Below, piece by piece: positions 17,520-27,186 of a DNA stretch of 64,000 nucleotides. The stretch spans positions 310,001 through 374,000 of the forward strand of contig NZ_JAIQDB010000001.1 of assembly GCF_020037475.1 (NCBI RefSeq). Direction: 5' to 3'. The notes below the pieces were generated by a model that saw nothing but the letters and a program-made list of their open reading frames with translations, was not told where the DNA came from and searched no databases. Source of the stretch: Sutcliffiella deserti (lineage in GTDB: Bacteria; Bacillota; Bacilli; Bacillales; Bacillaceae_I). Numbering within the stretch: the first letter of the stretch is position 1; every line of letters begins with the position of its first letter. Both the position numbers and the translations under genes were made by a program.

Positions 17520-19598
17520 TTATGCCTGCTGCTCTTCCTTGTAATCACATTCCACACACTGAACTTGATTACCCTTTTTAAGCTTCTTCTCCACTAATAA
17601 TGATTCACATTTAGGACACTTTCTTGCAATTGGTTTATCCCATGAGAGGAAATCACATGAAGGATATTGGTCACATCCAAAGAAGATACGTTTCTTCTTG
17701 CTTTTTCTTTCCACAATATTGCCTTTTTCACATTTAGGACAAGGTACACCGATGTCTTTAACAATTGGTTTCGTATTACGGCAGTCCGGAAAATTGGAAC
17801 AGGCCATAAATTTCCCATATCGTCCCATTTTAAATACCATTTCATGATCACAGAGCTCACAGTCTTCACCTGCAGGTTCATCTTTAATTTCGATTTCCTG
17901 CATTTCAAGCTCTGCTTTTTCTAACCTTTTTGAAAAACCGTGATAAAACCCATCAATAATATTAACCCAGTTAACTTTTCCTTCTTCCACGTTATCTAAA
18001 TTTGTCTCTAAGTTCGCAGTAAATTCTACATCGATGATCTCAGGGAAAAATTCCAATATTAGCTGGAGGACAATTTCCCCAAGTTCTGTAGGAACAAATC
18101 GCTTGTTATCTAGAGAAACATAGCCGCGCTTCTGAATGGTATCCAGTGTAGGTGCGTAGGTAGAAGGTCTTCCTATTCCTAGTTCCTCAAGAGTCCGAAC
18201 AAGTCTTGCCTCCGTGTACCTTGGTGGCGGCTGTGTAAAGTGCTGCTTCGGATCTACGTCTTTAGAAAAAACGTTATCTCCCTTTTCCAAAGGTGGCAGA
18301 AGATTCTCTTTCTCTTCTTGTTGATCATCATTCCCTTCCACATAAACCTTCATAAATCCTTGAAATTTAACTGTTGATCCTGTGGAACGGAAAATGATAT
18401 TTTGTTGATGCAGATCTATACTAACCGTGTCTAAAATCGCTGATGCCATTTGACTGGCTACAAATCGTTCCCAAATTAATTTATAAAGTCTAAATTGGTC
18501 GCGGGATAAAAATTGTTTAATGGATTGTGGGTCTTTTATTGTAGATGTTGGACGAATTGCTTCGTGAGCATCTTGCGTTTTAGCATTTTTTGTATCTTTT
18601 TTCTTTTCAGCTGAAAGAAAGTCTTTGCCGTAATTTTTCATTATATACTCAGAAGCTTCGTTCTTTGCAGTATCAGAAATACGAGTAGAATCTGTACGCA
18701 TATAAGTGATTAAACCAACAGTTCCTTCTTTACCAAGCTCTATCCCTTCGTACAATTGCTGAGCAAGCATCATGGTCTTCTTGGCTCGGAAATTTAATTT
18801 TCGTGCTGCCTCCTGCTGTAGAGATGAGGTAATGAATGGTAATGCAGGATTACGCTTACGCTCTTTCTTTGTAACACTTTTTACCTCAAAAGCATTTCCT
18901 TTTAATTTTCCTAAAATATTTTTCACGTCATCTTCTGAACTTAAATCAGTCTTCTTCCCATCTACACCATAAAAACTGCCTTCAAATTCTTTTGAATCAT
19001 TGGTGATGAATGAACCTTTTATTGTCCAGTATTCTTCTGGTACATATGCCAGTATTTCTTTTTCCCTGTCTATAATTAAACGAACGGCAACTGATTGTAC
19101 ACGACCAGCGCTTAATCCTTTTTTTACTTTTTTCCATAACAATGGACTAATATTGTATCCTACAAGTCGGTCTAAGATCCTTCTGGCTTGTTGTGCATCC
19201 ACAACATCTAGATCTATTGCCCTTGGGTGTTTAAACGACTCTTTTATTGCATCTTTTGTTATTTCATTAAAAACTACACGGCAGTCCGAATGGATGTCTA
19301 CATTTAAACTATGCGCCAAATGCCAAGCAATCGCTTCTCCTTCACGATCCGGGTCAGCTGCGAGAAAAATTTTCTTTGCTTTTTTGGCGGCCGTTTTTAG
19401 TTCTTTTAAAACTGGTCCTTTTCCGCGAATGGTTATGTATCTAGGTTCAAAATCATTTTCAACATCTACGCCCATTTGACTTTTCGGCAGATCCCGAATA
19501 TGTCCCATGGATGCTTTTACTTTATATTTTTTACCCAAATAGCGTTCAATAGTTTTTGCTTTTGCAGGTGATTCCACTATCACTAAGTAATCTGACAT
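17520..19598 (-). CDS. topA: DNA topoisomerase I
   Basis: Type IA topoisomerase that relaxes negative supercoils. The Toprim domain is at the N-terminus ([32 protein letters not shown]). The active-site tyrosine lies in [13 protein letters not shown]. The C-terminus carries three C4 zinc-ribbon motifs (CELCDHEM...[15 protein letters not shown]...[15 protein letters not shown]...CVEC), as in other Bacillus TopA. 692 residues, usual length. GAGGAGG lies before the ATG. A plausible sigma-A promoter lies about 150 bp upstream. Confidence 0.99.
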   Translation of the reverse strand: MSDYLVIVESPAKAKTIERYLGKKYKVKASMGHIRDLPKSQMGVDVENDFEPRYITIRGKGPVLKELKTAAKKAKKIFLAADPDREGEAIAWHLAHSLNVDIHSDCRVVFNEITKDAIKESFKHPRAIDLDVVDAQQARRILDRLVGYNISPLLWKKVKKGLSAGRVQSVAVRLIIDREKEILAYVPEEYWTIKGSFITNDSKEFEGSFYGVDGKKTDLSSEDDVKNILGKLKGNAFEVKSVTKKERKRNPALPFITSSLQQEAARKLNFRAKKTMMLAQQLYEGIELGKEGTVGLITYMRTDSTRISDTAKNEASEYIMKNYGKDFLSAEKKKDTKNAKTQDAHEAIRPTSTIKDPQSIKQFLSRDQFRLYKLIWERFVASQMASAILDTVSIDLHQQNIIFRSTGSTVKFQGFMKVYVEGNDDQQEEKENLLPPLEKGDNVFSKDVDPKQHFTQPPPRYTEARLVRTLEELGIGRPSTYAPTLDTIQKRGYVSLDNKRFVPTELGEIVLQLILEFFPEIIDVEFTANLETNLDNVEEGKVNWVNIIDGFYHGFSKRLEKAELEMQEIEIKDEPAGEDCELCDHEMVFKMGRYGKFMACSNFPDCRNTKPIVKDIGVPCPKCEKGNIVERKSKKKRIFFGCDQYPSCDFLSWDKPIARKCPKCESLLVEKKLKKGNQVQCVECDYKEEQQA

Positions 19599-19749
19599 TT
19601 AATAATCCTCCTCAAGAGGGTAAATTCTTAGAAAAAAATAAGCAATTTGCCTTTGTTTTCTCAAAGTTTTTAGCAACCACTTTTAAATTTGTATAATAAT
19701 CCTTTTTAGGGTTTCTATTTATTATTGTGTAAATATTAAATCTTCACCA

Positions 19750-19778
19750 TTATTAAATATTTTCCAATGGTTTGTCAA
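19750..19778 (-). promoter_or_regulatory. candidate sigma-A promoter for topA
   Basis: On the minus strand TTGACA (19773-19778), a 17-base spacer and TAATAA (19750-19755). The -35 is perfect, the -10 is moderate. It lies about 150 bp upstream of the topA start codon. Confidence 0.5.
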
Positions 19779-20062
19779 ACAACTTAAAGTTTTTATCTTT
19801 AATAGTCTTACACTAATTTCACTTTAAATAGATTGGTTTCAACTCGATAACTTATATTTCTATCTTATTATGTAGTCAGTTTTTACCTATTTCATACATT
19901 ACTAATCTGCTCACTTAAATCTTTGTACACTTTTTTGTGCCTTAAGCACTATGTTGAAGCAACAGTTAAAGAGTTTTGAATGATTAGAGCTAGTATTGGT
20001 TCTGACAAATGATTGCACAGCTTCGGAAATCCAACACGGTGTTTTAAATAATTATATAAATT

Positions 20063-20093
20063 AAAAAAGTACAACAAAGTAATATCGTTGTAC
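20063..20093 (-). terminator. intrinsic terminator downstream of dprA
   Basis: Minus strand: GTACAAC, an 11-base loop, GTTGTAC, then six T. It lies about 95 bp after the dprA stop codon. The opposite strand has no T run, so it is directional. Confidence 0.65.
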
Positions 20094-20186
20094 CCTATAA
20101 TAATATAGACATATAGTGATTTGTAAAGTGAAAACATAAATAAATTATAAAAATATATCTAAAATATGCCTTTACAGAAGAGAAAG

Positions 20187-21056
20187 TCAGCGTAGCTCTT
20201 CTATTATATCTGCCACACTTGTTACTAATTTTGCGCCTTGTTGAATAAGAGAATTCGTTCCCCTTGATGATGAACAGAGAATTGATCCAGGAACCGCAAA
20301 AACTTCTCTTCCTTGTTCAATAGCCTGATCGGCTGTTATTAAAGAACCGCTCTTTTCTTTGGCTTCTATAATTACTACCCCTTCACTTAGGCCGCTTATG
20401 ATTCTATTTCTTTTTGGGAAGTGCCATTTCTTTGGAGCGGTAAATGGGGGATATTCTGATAATAAGAGGTGGTCCGAAGAGATAGTGTTTGCTAGAAATT
20501 GATTTTCTTTTGGGTATATCTGCAGTATCCCACTACCGAGAACAGCAATTGTTTTTCCTTTGTTTTCTATCGTATTCTTATGGGCTAGTGTATCGACTCC
20601 TCTCGCTAGTCCGCTTACAGTTGTAAATCCCTCTTTAACCAGTTGAGGTATTATCATGGAAAGTGATTTTTGTCCATATTCTGTTACTTCTCTCGTTCCA
20701 ACAACACCTAGCATTCTGCTTTGTAAAAGCTTGTAATCACCTTTTGTATACAGTATTAGTGGTGGATCGTAAATTTCCTTTAAAAGCTTTGGATAACTTT
20801 CATCAAAAAGGGAGATTATTCTTATGTGATTTTCATTATATTTTGACAGGAGATTTTCTAGTTGAAGGTTTTTCATAAAAGAGAGGATATTACTGGTTTT
20901 ATTAATAGGAGCTTTTAATATTGTAGAAAGCTGACTTGGAGTGTACTTATCGATTTTATCTAGTTCTGGATCTCTTTTTAATAGAAGTAATAAGGAAGAG
21001 TCATTGAGATATGGACAATGATGCAGAGCAATTAATCTCTTTCTCCATGGTTCCAT
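20187..21056 (-). CDS. dprA: DNA processing protein DprA (Smf)
   Basis: Loads RecA on incoming single-stranded DNA during natural transformation. The Rossmann-like DprA core contains GVVGTREVTEYG, the VSGLARGVDTLAH motif and the SEYPPFTAPKKWHFPKRNRIISGLSEGVVI region (cited in pieces: FPKRNRIISGLS). The C-terminal winged helix of some homologues is absent. The ATG at 21056 (MEPWRKRLIALHHC) is preferred over the frame's first codon at 21137, because the upstream part reads into the sucD terminator hairpin. 289 residues. Presence does not prove that the strain is competent. Confidence 0.95.
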   Translation of the reverse strand: MEPWRKRLIALHHCPYLNDSSLLLLLKRDPELDKIDKYTPSQLSTILKAPINKTSNILSFMKNLQLENLLSKYNENHIRIISLFDESYPKLLKEIYDPPLILYTKGDYKLLQSRMLGVVGTREVTEYGQKSLSMIIPQLVKEGFTTVSGLARGVDTLAHKNTIENKGKTIAVLGSGILQIYPKENQFLANTISSDHLLLSEYPPFTAPKKWHFPKRNRIISGLSEGVVIIEAKEKSGSLITADQAIEQGREVFAVPGSILCSSSRGTNSLIQQGAKLVTSVADIIEELR

Positions 21057-21101
21057 TGAAACACAACCTTTCTGTTGTTTGATTAAAGAAATATACAAGA
21101 A

Positions 21102-21130
21102 ATAGGAATAGCCACGCTGACTATTCCTAT
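21102..21130 (-). terminator. hairpin between sucD and dprA
   Basis: ATAGGAATAG (21102-21111) and CTATTCCTAT (21121-21130) are exact complements around a 9-base loop, 18 bp after the sucD stop. The downstream minus-strand bases (TTCTTGTATATTTC) are T-rich but not a clean run. Confidence 0.5.
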
Positions 21131-21147
21131 AAGACAATCAAAAGCAA

Positions 21148-22050
21148 TTAATGTGTTTTACATTTATCAAAAATTCCTTGTTCTTTTATTACTTTAATTA
21201 GTGTTTCACCCATTACAGAAGGAGTCTCTGCAACTTCAATGCCGCACTCATTCATCACACGGATCTTTTCATCTGCTGTACCCTTACCTCCGGAAATGAT
21301 CGCACCAGCATGGCCCATACGCTTTCCTGGAGGTGCCGTACGTCCGCCGATAAATCCTACAACAGGTTTCGTCATGTTTTCTTTTACCCAAAGAGCTGCT
21401 TCTTCTTCAGCAGTTCCTCCGATTTCACCAATCATAATTACAGCATACGTATCTTCGTCATCATTGAATGCTTTTAAAACATCAATAAAGTCCGTACCGT
21501 TAACAGGATCTCCACCAATTCCAACTGCTGTGGATTGTCCGATGCCTTCTTGAGACAGTTGATGTACAGCTTCATATGTTAGTGTTCCAGAACGAGATAC
21601 CACTCCAACATGACCTTTTGTGTGAATATAACCAGGCATGATACCAATCTTACATTCTCCAGGAGTAATAACGCCAGGGCAGTTTGGACCAACTAGACGA
21701 GTCTTTTTCCCTTCCATATAGCGTTTTACTTTTACCATGTCTAAAACAGGTATGTGCTCTGTAATACAAATAGCGATGTCTAATTCAGAGTCAACTGCTT
21801 CCATAATTGCATCTGCTGCAAATGGTGCTGGAACATAAATAACAGACGCATTCGCACCTGTAGCTTTTACAGCTTCCTCTACTGTATTGTATACAGGTAC
21901 TCCTTCCACTTCGGTACCACCCTTGCCTGGTGTTACCCCTGCAACGATGCTTGTGCCATATTCTAGCATTTGCTTCGTATGGAATAGGGCAGTTGATCCT
22001 GTAATACCTTGTACAATTACTTTCGTATCTTTATTAACAAATACGCTCAT
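21148..22050 (-). CDS. sucD: succinyl-CoA synthetase alpha subunit
   Basis: TCA-cycle enzyme interconverting succinyl-CoA and succinate with ATP formation. The CoA-binding Rossmann domain starts at the N-terminus ([19 protein letters not shown]) and the phosphorylated active-site His is in [15 protein letters not shown] at about 245. 300 residues, usual length. It follows sucC by 18 bp, and the two form the alpha-beta heterodimer. Confidence 0.99.
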   Translation of the reverse strand: MSVFVNKDTKVIVQGITGSTALFHTKQMLEYGTSIVAGVTPGKGGTEVEGVPVYNTVEEAVKATGANASVIYVPAPFAADAIMEAVDSELDIAICITEHIPVLDMVKVKRYMEGKKTRLVGPNCPGVITPGECKIGIMPGYIHTKGHVGVVSRSGTLTYEAVHQLSQEGIGQSTAVGIGGDPVNGTDFIDVLKAFNDDEDTYAVIMIGEIGGTAEEEAALWVKENMTKPVVGFIGGRTAPPGKRMGHAGAIISGGKGTADEKIRVMNECGIEVAETPSVMGETLIKVIKEQGIFDKCKTH

Positions 22051-22068
22051 GAATGTCCCCTGCCTTTC

Positions 22069-23229
22069 TTATCCTACTTGTGCTACGATTTTTTGTGCAC
22101 CGTCAGCCATAGACTCTGCTGCTACAATGTTTAAACCAGACTCACGTAAGATTTGTTTTCCTAAATCTACGTTTGTTCCTTCAAGACGAACTACAAGAGG
22201 AACTTTTAAACCAATTTGCTTCGCAGCTTCTACTACACCAGTTGCGATGATATCACATTTCATAATTCCACCGAAGATGTTAACAAAAATCCCTTTAACT
22301 TTATCATCGGACAAAATAATTTTGAAAGCTTCCGTTACTTTCTCCGCTGTTGCTCCGCCTCCAACATCAAGGAAGTTAGCAGGGTCGCCGCTGTAATGTT
22401 TGATGATATCCATTGTTGCCATTGCAAGACCGGCACCATTAACCATACAACCGATGTTCCCATCAAGTGAAATATAACTTAAGTCATATTTAGATGCTTC
22501 AATTTCTTTTGCATCTTCTTCCTCTAAATCACGGTACTCCACAATATCTTTTTGGCGATATAATGCATTTGCATCGAAATTCAACTTAGCATCAAGTGCC
22601 ATAACTTTTCCATCGCCTGTAACTACGAGTGGATTAATTTCAGCAATCGAGCAGTCTTTTTCAACAAAAGCTGTGTAAAGGCTCATCATAAATTTAACAG
22701 CCTGTCCTACCAATTCTTTTGGAATATTGATATTAAAAGCGATACGGCGGGCTTGGAATCCAGTTAAACCTACAACAGGATCCACTACTTCTTTGAAGAT
22801 TTTTTCAGGCGTGTTTTCTGCCACTTCTTCAATTTCAGTTCCACCCTCTTCAGATGCCATTAACACAACACGTGAGGTTGCACGGTCTAAAACTAAACCA
22901 ACATAGTACTCTTTTTTAATATCGCAACCTTCCTCGATAAGTAAGCGCTTAACTTCCTTACCTTCTGGGCCTGTTTGATGAGTAATTAATGTTTTTCCTA
23001 AGATTTCATTCGCATATTCGCGAACTTCATCTATACTCTTGGCAACCTTAACTCCGCCAGCTTTACCACGGCCACCTGCGTGGATTTGTGCTTTTACTAC
23101 ACAAACCTTCGTTCCTAATTCTTTGGCTGCTTCTACTGCCTCTTCTACAGTAAATGCTACACGGCCGTTCGGAACAGCAACCCCGTAGCTTCTGAGGATC
23201 TCTTTTCCTTGATATTCATGGATATTCAT
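22069..23229 (-). CDS. sucC: succinyl-CoA synthetase beta subunit
   Basis: ATP-grasp subunit of succinyl-CoA synthetase. N-terminal [17 protein letters not shown] and the [18 protein letters not shown] nucleotide-binding loop (about 44-61) are diagnostic; the C-terminal part has [14 protein letters not shown]. 386 residues, canonical. First gene of sucCD, with GGAGGATGGG before the ATG. The leader holds a good -10 hexamer and a catabolite-response-like palindrome, so carbon control is likely. Confidence 0.99.
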   Translation of the reverse strand: MNIHEYQGKEILRSYGVAVPNGRVAFTVEEAVEAAKELGTKVCVVKAQIHAGGRGKAGGVKVAKSIDEVREYANEILGKTLITHQTGPEGKEVKRLLIEEGCDIKKEYYVGLVLDRATSRVVLMASEEGGTEIEEVAENTPEKIFKEVVDPVVGLTGFQARRIAFNINIPKELVGQAVKFMMSLYTAFVEKDCSIAEINPLVVTGDGKVMALDAKLNFDANALYRQKDIVEYRDLEEEDAKEIEASKYDLSYISLDGNIGCMVNGAGLAMATMDIIKHYSGDPANFLDVGGGATAEKVTEAFKIILSDDKVKGIFVNIFGGIMKCDIIATGVVEAAKQIGLKVPLVVRLEGTNVDLGKQILRESGLNIVAAESMADGAQKIVAQVG

Positions 23230-23275
23230 TTCCCATCCTCCAATCTTATGTATAGCAAAAAAATTTTCAAAAAGT

Positions 23276-23290
23276 AGACTGCGCTTTCAT
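23276..23290 (-). promoter_or_regulatory. candidate cre (CcpA) site in the sucCD leader
   Basis: On the minus strand ATGAAAGCGCAGTCT fits the degenerate cre consensus WTGNAANCGNWNNCW at every fixed position. It lies about 45 bp upstream of the sucC start and downstream of the TATAAT at 23333-23338, a roadblock position. This is a match to a loose consensus, not proof of binding. Confidence 0.5.
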
Positions 23291-23332
23291 TTTATTAAAA
23301 GGAAGCAGAAATGTCTACCTTTCTGCAAAAAT

Positions 23333-23338
23333 ATTATA
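23333..23338 (-). promoter_or_regulatory. candidate -10 element of the sucCD promoter
   Basis: Minus-strand TATAAT about 100 bp upstream of sucC. No good -35 hexamer stands at 16-18 bp. Just downstream, GCAGAAA and TTTCTGC (23305-23326) form a short inverted repeat in the presumed leader. Confidence 0.4.
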
Positions 23339-23454
23339 CTATTTTCAAAAAATTAATAGTTGACACACCATAATTGTTACTAGAGAGAGTTTTCTTTGAT
23401 GTTTTTACAGATTATTCAAATAATTTCCTATAGTAGAAAACCTTCTAATACCTT

Positions 23455-23649
23455 GACTTTGTTAAGCACCGTTGTTGCTTTCCGCTAAAGGGTACGCTTC
23501 ACAGGGCGGTGCTTGCGCCTCCTCAACTACGCCTTAGGAAGCTAGTACTTCTAGTAAGGGAATCCCCTTACTAGGCTTTGGAAGCCTTATAAAAGTCCCA
23601 TTCGAAGCGCAATCAGCGTTCAAACAATTAACTTAGATGTTTAACAGAT
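23455..23649 (+). repeat. interspersed inverted-repeat element (family A, copy 2)
   Basis: Begins TTGACTTTGTTAAG with CGTTGTTGCTTTCCGC close behind and ends GTTTAACAGAT; interior resembles copy 1 (GGGCGGTGCTTGCGCCTCC). It is longer because of a nested perfect hairpin: CTAGTAAGGG (23551-23560), loop AATC, CCCTTACTAG (23565-23574). It starts 16 bp past the ylqH stop codon and might also act as that unit's transcript end. Confidence 0.7.
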
Positions 23650-23664
23650 TATATCATTTACATT

Positions 23665-23958
23665 TTATTGATTTTCCTTTTCTTTTTCATGAAGCTTATA
23701 AACGAAAGAAAGAACCTCAGCAATAATTTCGTATAATTCCTCAGGTATAGATTTATTTAATTCAAGCTCCAATAGCATCTCAATAAGAGCAGGATCTTCT
23801 TGTATTGGAATTCTATGTTTTATTGCTTCTTGAATAATGTTTTCAGCAACTAGACCTTTACCTTTAGCGCTTACAATGGGTGCCGCTTGTTTTGATTTAT
23901 CATAGGAGAGGGCGACAGCTTTTTTTCTTAGGGAAAAAGAATCCTCAAAAGGTTTCAT
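23665..23958 (-). CDS. ylqH: FlhB C-terminal-like protein (YlqH family)
   Basis: A 97-residue protein corresponding to only the cytoplasmic domain of FlhB/YscU export-switch proteins: RKKAVALSYDKSKQAAPIVSAKG at about 11-33, then GLVAENIIQEAIKHRIPIQEDP, matching the region after the NPTH cleavage site. The NPTH motif itself is not present. The membrane domain is absent. It overlaps the ylqG stop by 4 bp (ATGA). Function is not established; the family could modulate the flagellar export switch. Confidence 0.85.
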   Translation of the reverse strand: MKPFEDSFSLRKKAVALSYDKSKQAAPIVSAKGKGLVAENIIQEAIKHRIPIQEDPALIEMLLELELNKSIPEELYEIIAEVLSFVYKLHEKEKENQ

Positions 23959-25250
23959 ATACGAATATCCACCCCTTCCTCTTTGCGGTTTAAAATCTTT
24001 TGAAAGAAATGCAGGGACATTTCTTCCTTCGATTCTCTTTCTTCAGCTGTGATTTTAACAGTAGATAGTGTATAACCTTTTTCCAAAAGTGTATTTTTTA
24101 GCATAGGTATGCTTGCTTCCAACAGTCGTTCCAATGGTGGATAGGAATGATGAAAACCCATTGTAATAACCTTTTGCTGAACAAACAAATCGATGATCGT
24201 AGAGGAAAAGATAGGCAAGTCAATATATAGAACTATTCTGCAGTATTCTGGATCGACCATTTCACTTTTTTTCTTTTTGGAGGTTATTTGAGCATACCAT
24301 TCCTTACTCTCCTGTTCGAGTTGAACTGGTATTGGAAGGAAAAAATGTTGGAATGAACCTTCTTCTCTGCTTAGAAGCTGAAATCCAGTTAACTTAGAAA
24401 CAAGCTGAGAGATGTTTGCCCTGTCCTCTATATTACTTGCGACATGTGCTAACTGTAATAAAAGAGGCTTTAATTGCTCTAGTTGAAGAGCTGATGGAGG
24501 TATAAGACTTTGAGCTAAACCTTTTTCATAGTTTAAACCCAAATTAGTAATCAGATTTTTTAAGAATAACACGGTTTCTTGTTTGGAGGATAAGGGGGTT
24601 TGTCTCGTCAGCCCCTCCAACAACTCTCTCAATTTGTTTATTTCCGGCCTAGACGCTTCCTGTGGAGGTAGGAGCACTTTAACTTCTTCCACTATGGTAG
24701 CCATTGTTTTATCTGTAAGAAAACCTGAAAGTAAGATATTTACGTTATTCGGAATGGAGAGCGGTGCTTGGGCTTGCCGAATAACTAAAAATTTTGTAAG
24801 TTCTAGTGCTAGTTCTTTTTGTACGCCTTTTTGTTTTTCGATGTTTTTAACTAATTCTTGCAACTCATTATTTGAAATTTTTACACTAGATTCCTCTATA
24901 AACCTCTCTAACCTTTGAGTTGTGGATAATGTCATTCCACTCTCTCCGGTCTTATTGGACATTAGAGAACTATGCGTATTTGCTTTTAGGTGCTCTGTCT
25001 TCTCAATTGTTAGAACGATCCCATCCGCTTTGGCATTTCTTCTAAAAACATAATCGTTTCCTACTGTAACCTCATCAGTTATTTTAGCTGAGATAGAGGT
25101 TGTTCCCTTTTTTATGATATACAATTCTCCAGGTAACCGCTCTGTTACTTTTGCCTGAAATGTTTCAGGGAGTTTTGGCAATAGTTTATTATTTAAATTA
25201 GACATCAAATTTTCTGGTATTCTTTGATGTATCATCTGCCAAATATTCAT
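23955..25250 (-). CDS. ylqG: YlqG family protein with FliK-like C-terminus
   Basis: 431 residues, poorly conserved and largely helical. The C-terminal segment at about 360-410 (VITMGFHHSYPPLERLLEAS, then LKNTLLEKGYTLSTVKI) resembles the end of the FliK Flg_hook domain, where a beta strand pair is followed by a helix. This fits its coupling to an FlhB-C-like gene. It follows rnhB by 16 bp and overlaps ylqH. Identification as YlqG rests on gene order (rnhB, ylqG, ylqH, sucC) and the overall pattern. The function is unknown. Confidence 0.75.
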   Translation of the reverse strand: MNIWQMIHQRIPENLMSNLNNKLLPKLPETFQAKVTERLPGELYIIKKGTTSISAKITDEVTVGNDYVFRRNAKADGIVLTIEKTEHLKANTHSSLMSNKTGESGMTLSTTQRLERFIEESSVKISNNELQELVKNIEKQKGVQKELALELTKFLVIRQAQAPLSIPNNVNILLSGFLTDKTMATIVEEVKVLLPPQEASRPEINKLRELLEGLTRQTPLSSKQETVLFLKNLITNLGLNYEKGLAQSLIPPSALQLEQLKPLLLQLAHVASNIEDRANISQLVSKLTGFQLLSREEGSFQHFFLPIPVQLEQESKEWYAQITSKKKKSEMVDPEYCRIVLYIDLPIFSSTIIDLFVQQKVITMGFHHSYPPLERLLEASIPMLKNTLLEKGYTLSTVKITAEERESKEEMSLHFFQKILNRKEEGVDIRI

Positions 25251-25266
25251 ATGTCATTCCCCTTTA

Positions 25267-26040
25267 TTAGCTTACTACCATTTCTTTTATAGGAGAGAAA
25301 GAGTGACGATGTTCTTTCATAATCCCAAGGCTTTTAATTGCTTCTAAATGTTCCTTTGTTCCATATCCCATGTTTTTATCAAAACCATATGAGGGATACT
25401 CTAAACTGAGTTTTTTCATATAGGTATCACGTGTTTCTTTTGCAAGCACTGAGCTTGCTGCAATAGAAATGCTTGCTGAATCCCCTTTAATAATTGAGGA
25501 CTGTTCCACACTGATGTTTAATTTCATGGCATCGATTAATAAATAATCCGGCTTTACCGAAAGGCTCTCGATCGCTAGAAGCATAGCGATCTTAGTTGCT
25601 TCGTAAATATTTATTTTATCAATTGTCTCTGAATCTATTACTCCAATTCCATAGCTAATAGCATGCTCTTTAATGTATTGATTAAAGCTGGCGCGTTTTG
25701 AAGCACTTAGCTTCTTAGAATCTGTTAAGCCTGGCAAATAGAAGTTTTCAGGAAGAATGACTGCTGCTGCAACAACCGGTCCAGCAAGCGGCCCTCTCCC
25801 CACTTCATCTACTCCTGCAATATAGTTGTAGCCTTTAATATATAGATTTCTTTCATAATGTAACATCTCTTCAAATTGATGATGTAAAAGCAGCTCATGA
25901 TCCTTTTTTCGTTCCCACCGGCTTATGAGATCCTTAACCCCTTTGCGTTCATCCTTTCTTAATTGGATTAACAATGGGTCTTCTTTACTTTCAATTCCCA
26001 TTAAAAGAGGTTCTAATTCTTTTATCGGTTGATTCTTCAT
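25267..26040 (-). CDS. rnhB: ribonuclease HII
   Basis: Removes ribonucleotides and RNA-DNA hybrids from DNA. The catalytic DEDD set is visible: GVDEVGRGPLAGPVVAAAV at about 78-96 (Asp-Glu), LLIDAMKL (Asp), and the later SIAASSVLAKETRD region. An N-terminal extension of about 70 residues is the usual Bacillus RnhB substrate-binding domain. 257 residues. GAGGTAAA precedes the ATG. It heads the rnhB-ylqG-ylqH group. Confidence 0.97.
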   Translation of the reverse strand: MKNQPIKELEPLLMGIESKEDPLLIQLRKDERKGVKDLISRWERKKDHELLLHHQFEEMLHYERNLYIKGYNYIAGVDEVGRGPLAGPVVAAAVILPENFYLPGLTDSKKLSASKRASFNQYIKEHAISYGIGVIDSETIDKINIYEATKIAMLLAIESLSVKPDYLLIDAMKLNISVEQSSIIKGDSASISIAASSVLAKETRDTYMKKLSLEYPSYGFDKNMGYGTKEHLEAIKSLGIMKEHRHSFSPIKEMVVS

Positions 26041-26078
26041 CGGGTTTACCTCACATTTATAATATTATCTTTATGATA

Positions 26079-26191
26079 GGCTCTTCTCTTAAGGTTGTTG
26101 CTCTAAGTCCGTAAAAAATCGGTACCTGGATTTTTTACTATCCTTTTCACTCAAGATTAAGAGCAATTTGTGAATTTTTTTGAAAAGAGCC
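26079..26191 (+). repeat. MITE-like element of about 113 bp (family B, copy 1)
   Basis: Ends are inverted repeats: GGCTCTTCTC at 26079 and GAAAAGAGCC at 26182-26191 (9 of 10 pair). The interior has GTTGTTGCTCTAAG and GTAAAAAATCGG opposite GGATTTTTTAC. The reverse complement of 51720-51833 matches it at roughly four of five positions over the first 85 bases. It lies between rnhB and rbgA. No coding capacity and no clear target duplication. Confidence 0.75.
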
Positions 26192-26270
26192 AACTGCAAC
26201 GATTTGTAACTGGTGGTACCCACTTACGTAATAGCAAAAATACATGGGAAAACAGCCATAGGATAAATGA

Positions 26271-26299
26271 AAGAGGCTGCAATAAATTGCCAGCCTCTT
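26271..26299 (-). terminator. intrinsic terminator of lepB-rbgA
   Basis: Minus strand: AAGAGGCT (bulged G) GCAA, loop TTTA, TTGC AGCCTCTT, then TCATTTAT. The 12-bp stem starts at the rbgA stop codon. Confidence 0.7.
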
Positions 26300-27155
26300 A
26301 TTGTTGTTCTGGTGACTCAAAACTTAATTTGCCAAGTTTTTCTGATCGAATTTCCCTAATAATTAATTCGGCAGTTTTGTCATAATCAATGTATCCGCCA
26401 CTCATCATGCAACCACGCTTAGAGCCGATAGCATCAAATAATTCAACAATCTCCTCAGGGATTTCGTCAAGATTGTAGCGCTTTTTCAACTGTTCAGGAT
26501 AGTGCTTCGTTAGAAACCGCAACGCAAATACGGCAATATCTTGAAGTACTATAATGGTATCTTTAATCGCCCCGGTTGTCGCTAACCGATATCCTACTTC
26601 TTGGTCTTCAAACTTTGGCCACAAAATACCTGGCGTGTCCAAGAGCTCCAGTTCTTTTCCAACCTTTACCCATTGCTGCGCTTTCGTTATCCCTGGCCTG
26701 TCTCCCGTTTGAGCAATGTTTTTCTTTGCCAACCGATTAATAAGCGTAGATTTCCCAACATTCGGAATACCAACAATTAAGGCACGAATTGCTCTTGGTC
26801 TAATTCCACGGGATTGCATTTTATCAAATTTTTCCTTCAAAAGCTCTTTTGAAAGAACAGAAATTTGCTGAATGCCTTTTCCCTCTTGAGAATCAATTGC
26901 TATTGCCTTTGTTGTACTGCCTTTTGAATTAAAATATTCAAGCCATTGTTTTGTAATTCTTGGATCTGCCATATCCGCTTTATTTAAAAGAATAATGCGT
27001 GGTTTGTTGGATATAATCTCGTCAATCATCGGATTACGCGATGAAAGCGGAATCCGCGCATCTACAAGCTCAAATACGATATCAATCAATTTGAGCTTTT
27101 CTGTTACTTGCCTCCGGGCTTTTGCCATATGTCCCGGGAACCACTGAATTGTCAT
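26298..27155 (-). CDS. rbgA: ribosome biogenesis GTPase RbgA (YlqF)
   Basis: Essential GTPase for late 50S assembly. The G motifs are in circularly permuted order: G4 NKADMAD at about 57-63 comes before G1 GIPNVGKST (about 128-136), then the ITKAQQW segment and G3 DTPG. A C-terminal RNA-binding domain follows. 285 residues, usual. ACAGGAGGC precedes the ATG. It lies 31 bp downstream of lepB, likely cotranscribed. Confidence 0.98.
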   Translation of the reverse strand: MTIQWFPGHMAKARRQVTEKLKLIDIVFELVDARIPLSSRNPMIDEIISNKPRIILLNKADMADPRITKQWLEYFNSKGSTTKAIAIDSQEGKGIQQISVLSKELLKEKFDKMQSRGIRPRAIRALIVGIPNVGKSTLINRLAKKNIAQTGDRPGITKAQQWVKVGKELELLDTPGILWPKFEDQEVGYRLATTGAIKDTIIVLQDIAVFALRFLTKHYPEQLKKRYNLDEIPEEIVELFDAIGSKRGCMMSGGYIDYDKTAELIIREIRSEKLGKLSFESPEQQ

Positions 27156-27186
27156 AAACTATTGCCTCCTGTAATCCATAACCTGT

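Larger units (their letters stand above)
19599..20186 (-). other. 588-bp dprA-topA intergenic region
   Basis: AT-rich spacer. It holds the dprA terminator hairpin (20063-20093) and the candidate topA promoter (19750-19778). A 62-codon open frame at 19949-20137 runs through the terminator, has no good ribosome binding site and no recognisable sequence, so I do not call it. I see no RNA gene or repeat here. Confidence 0.6.
23230..23664 (-). other. 435-bp ylqH-sucC intergenic region
   Basis: In transcription order it holds the family A repeat (23455-23649) directly after ylqH, then AT-rich sequence with the sucCD -10 element, a 7-bp inverted repeat and the cre-like palindrome. I see no open frame worth calling. 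Confidence 0.6.

Noticed and set aside
17594-17908. 104-codon frame within topA
   Set aside because: Alternate frame of the Cys-rich TopA C-terminus; the real frame is intact and well conserved.
19949-20137. 62-codon frame on the minus strand between dprA and topA
   Set aside because: It runs through the dprA terminator hairpin, has no convincing ribosome binding site and no recognisable similarity.
21887-22396. 169-codon plus-strand frame opposite sucD/sucC
   Set aside because: Spans the junction of two certain genes on the opposite strand and translates to Pro/Thr/Ser-rich shadow sequence.
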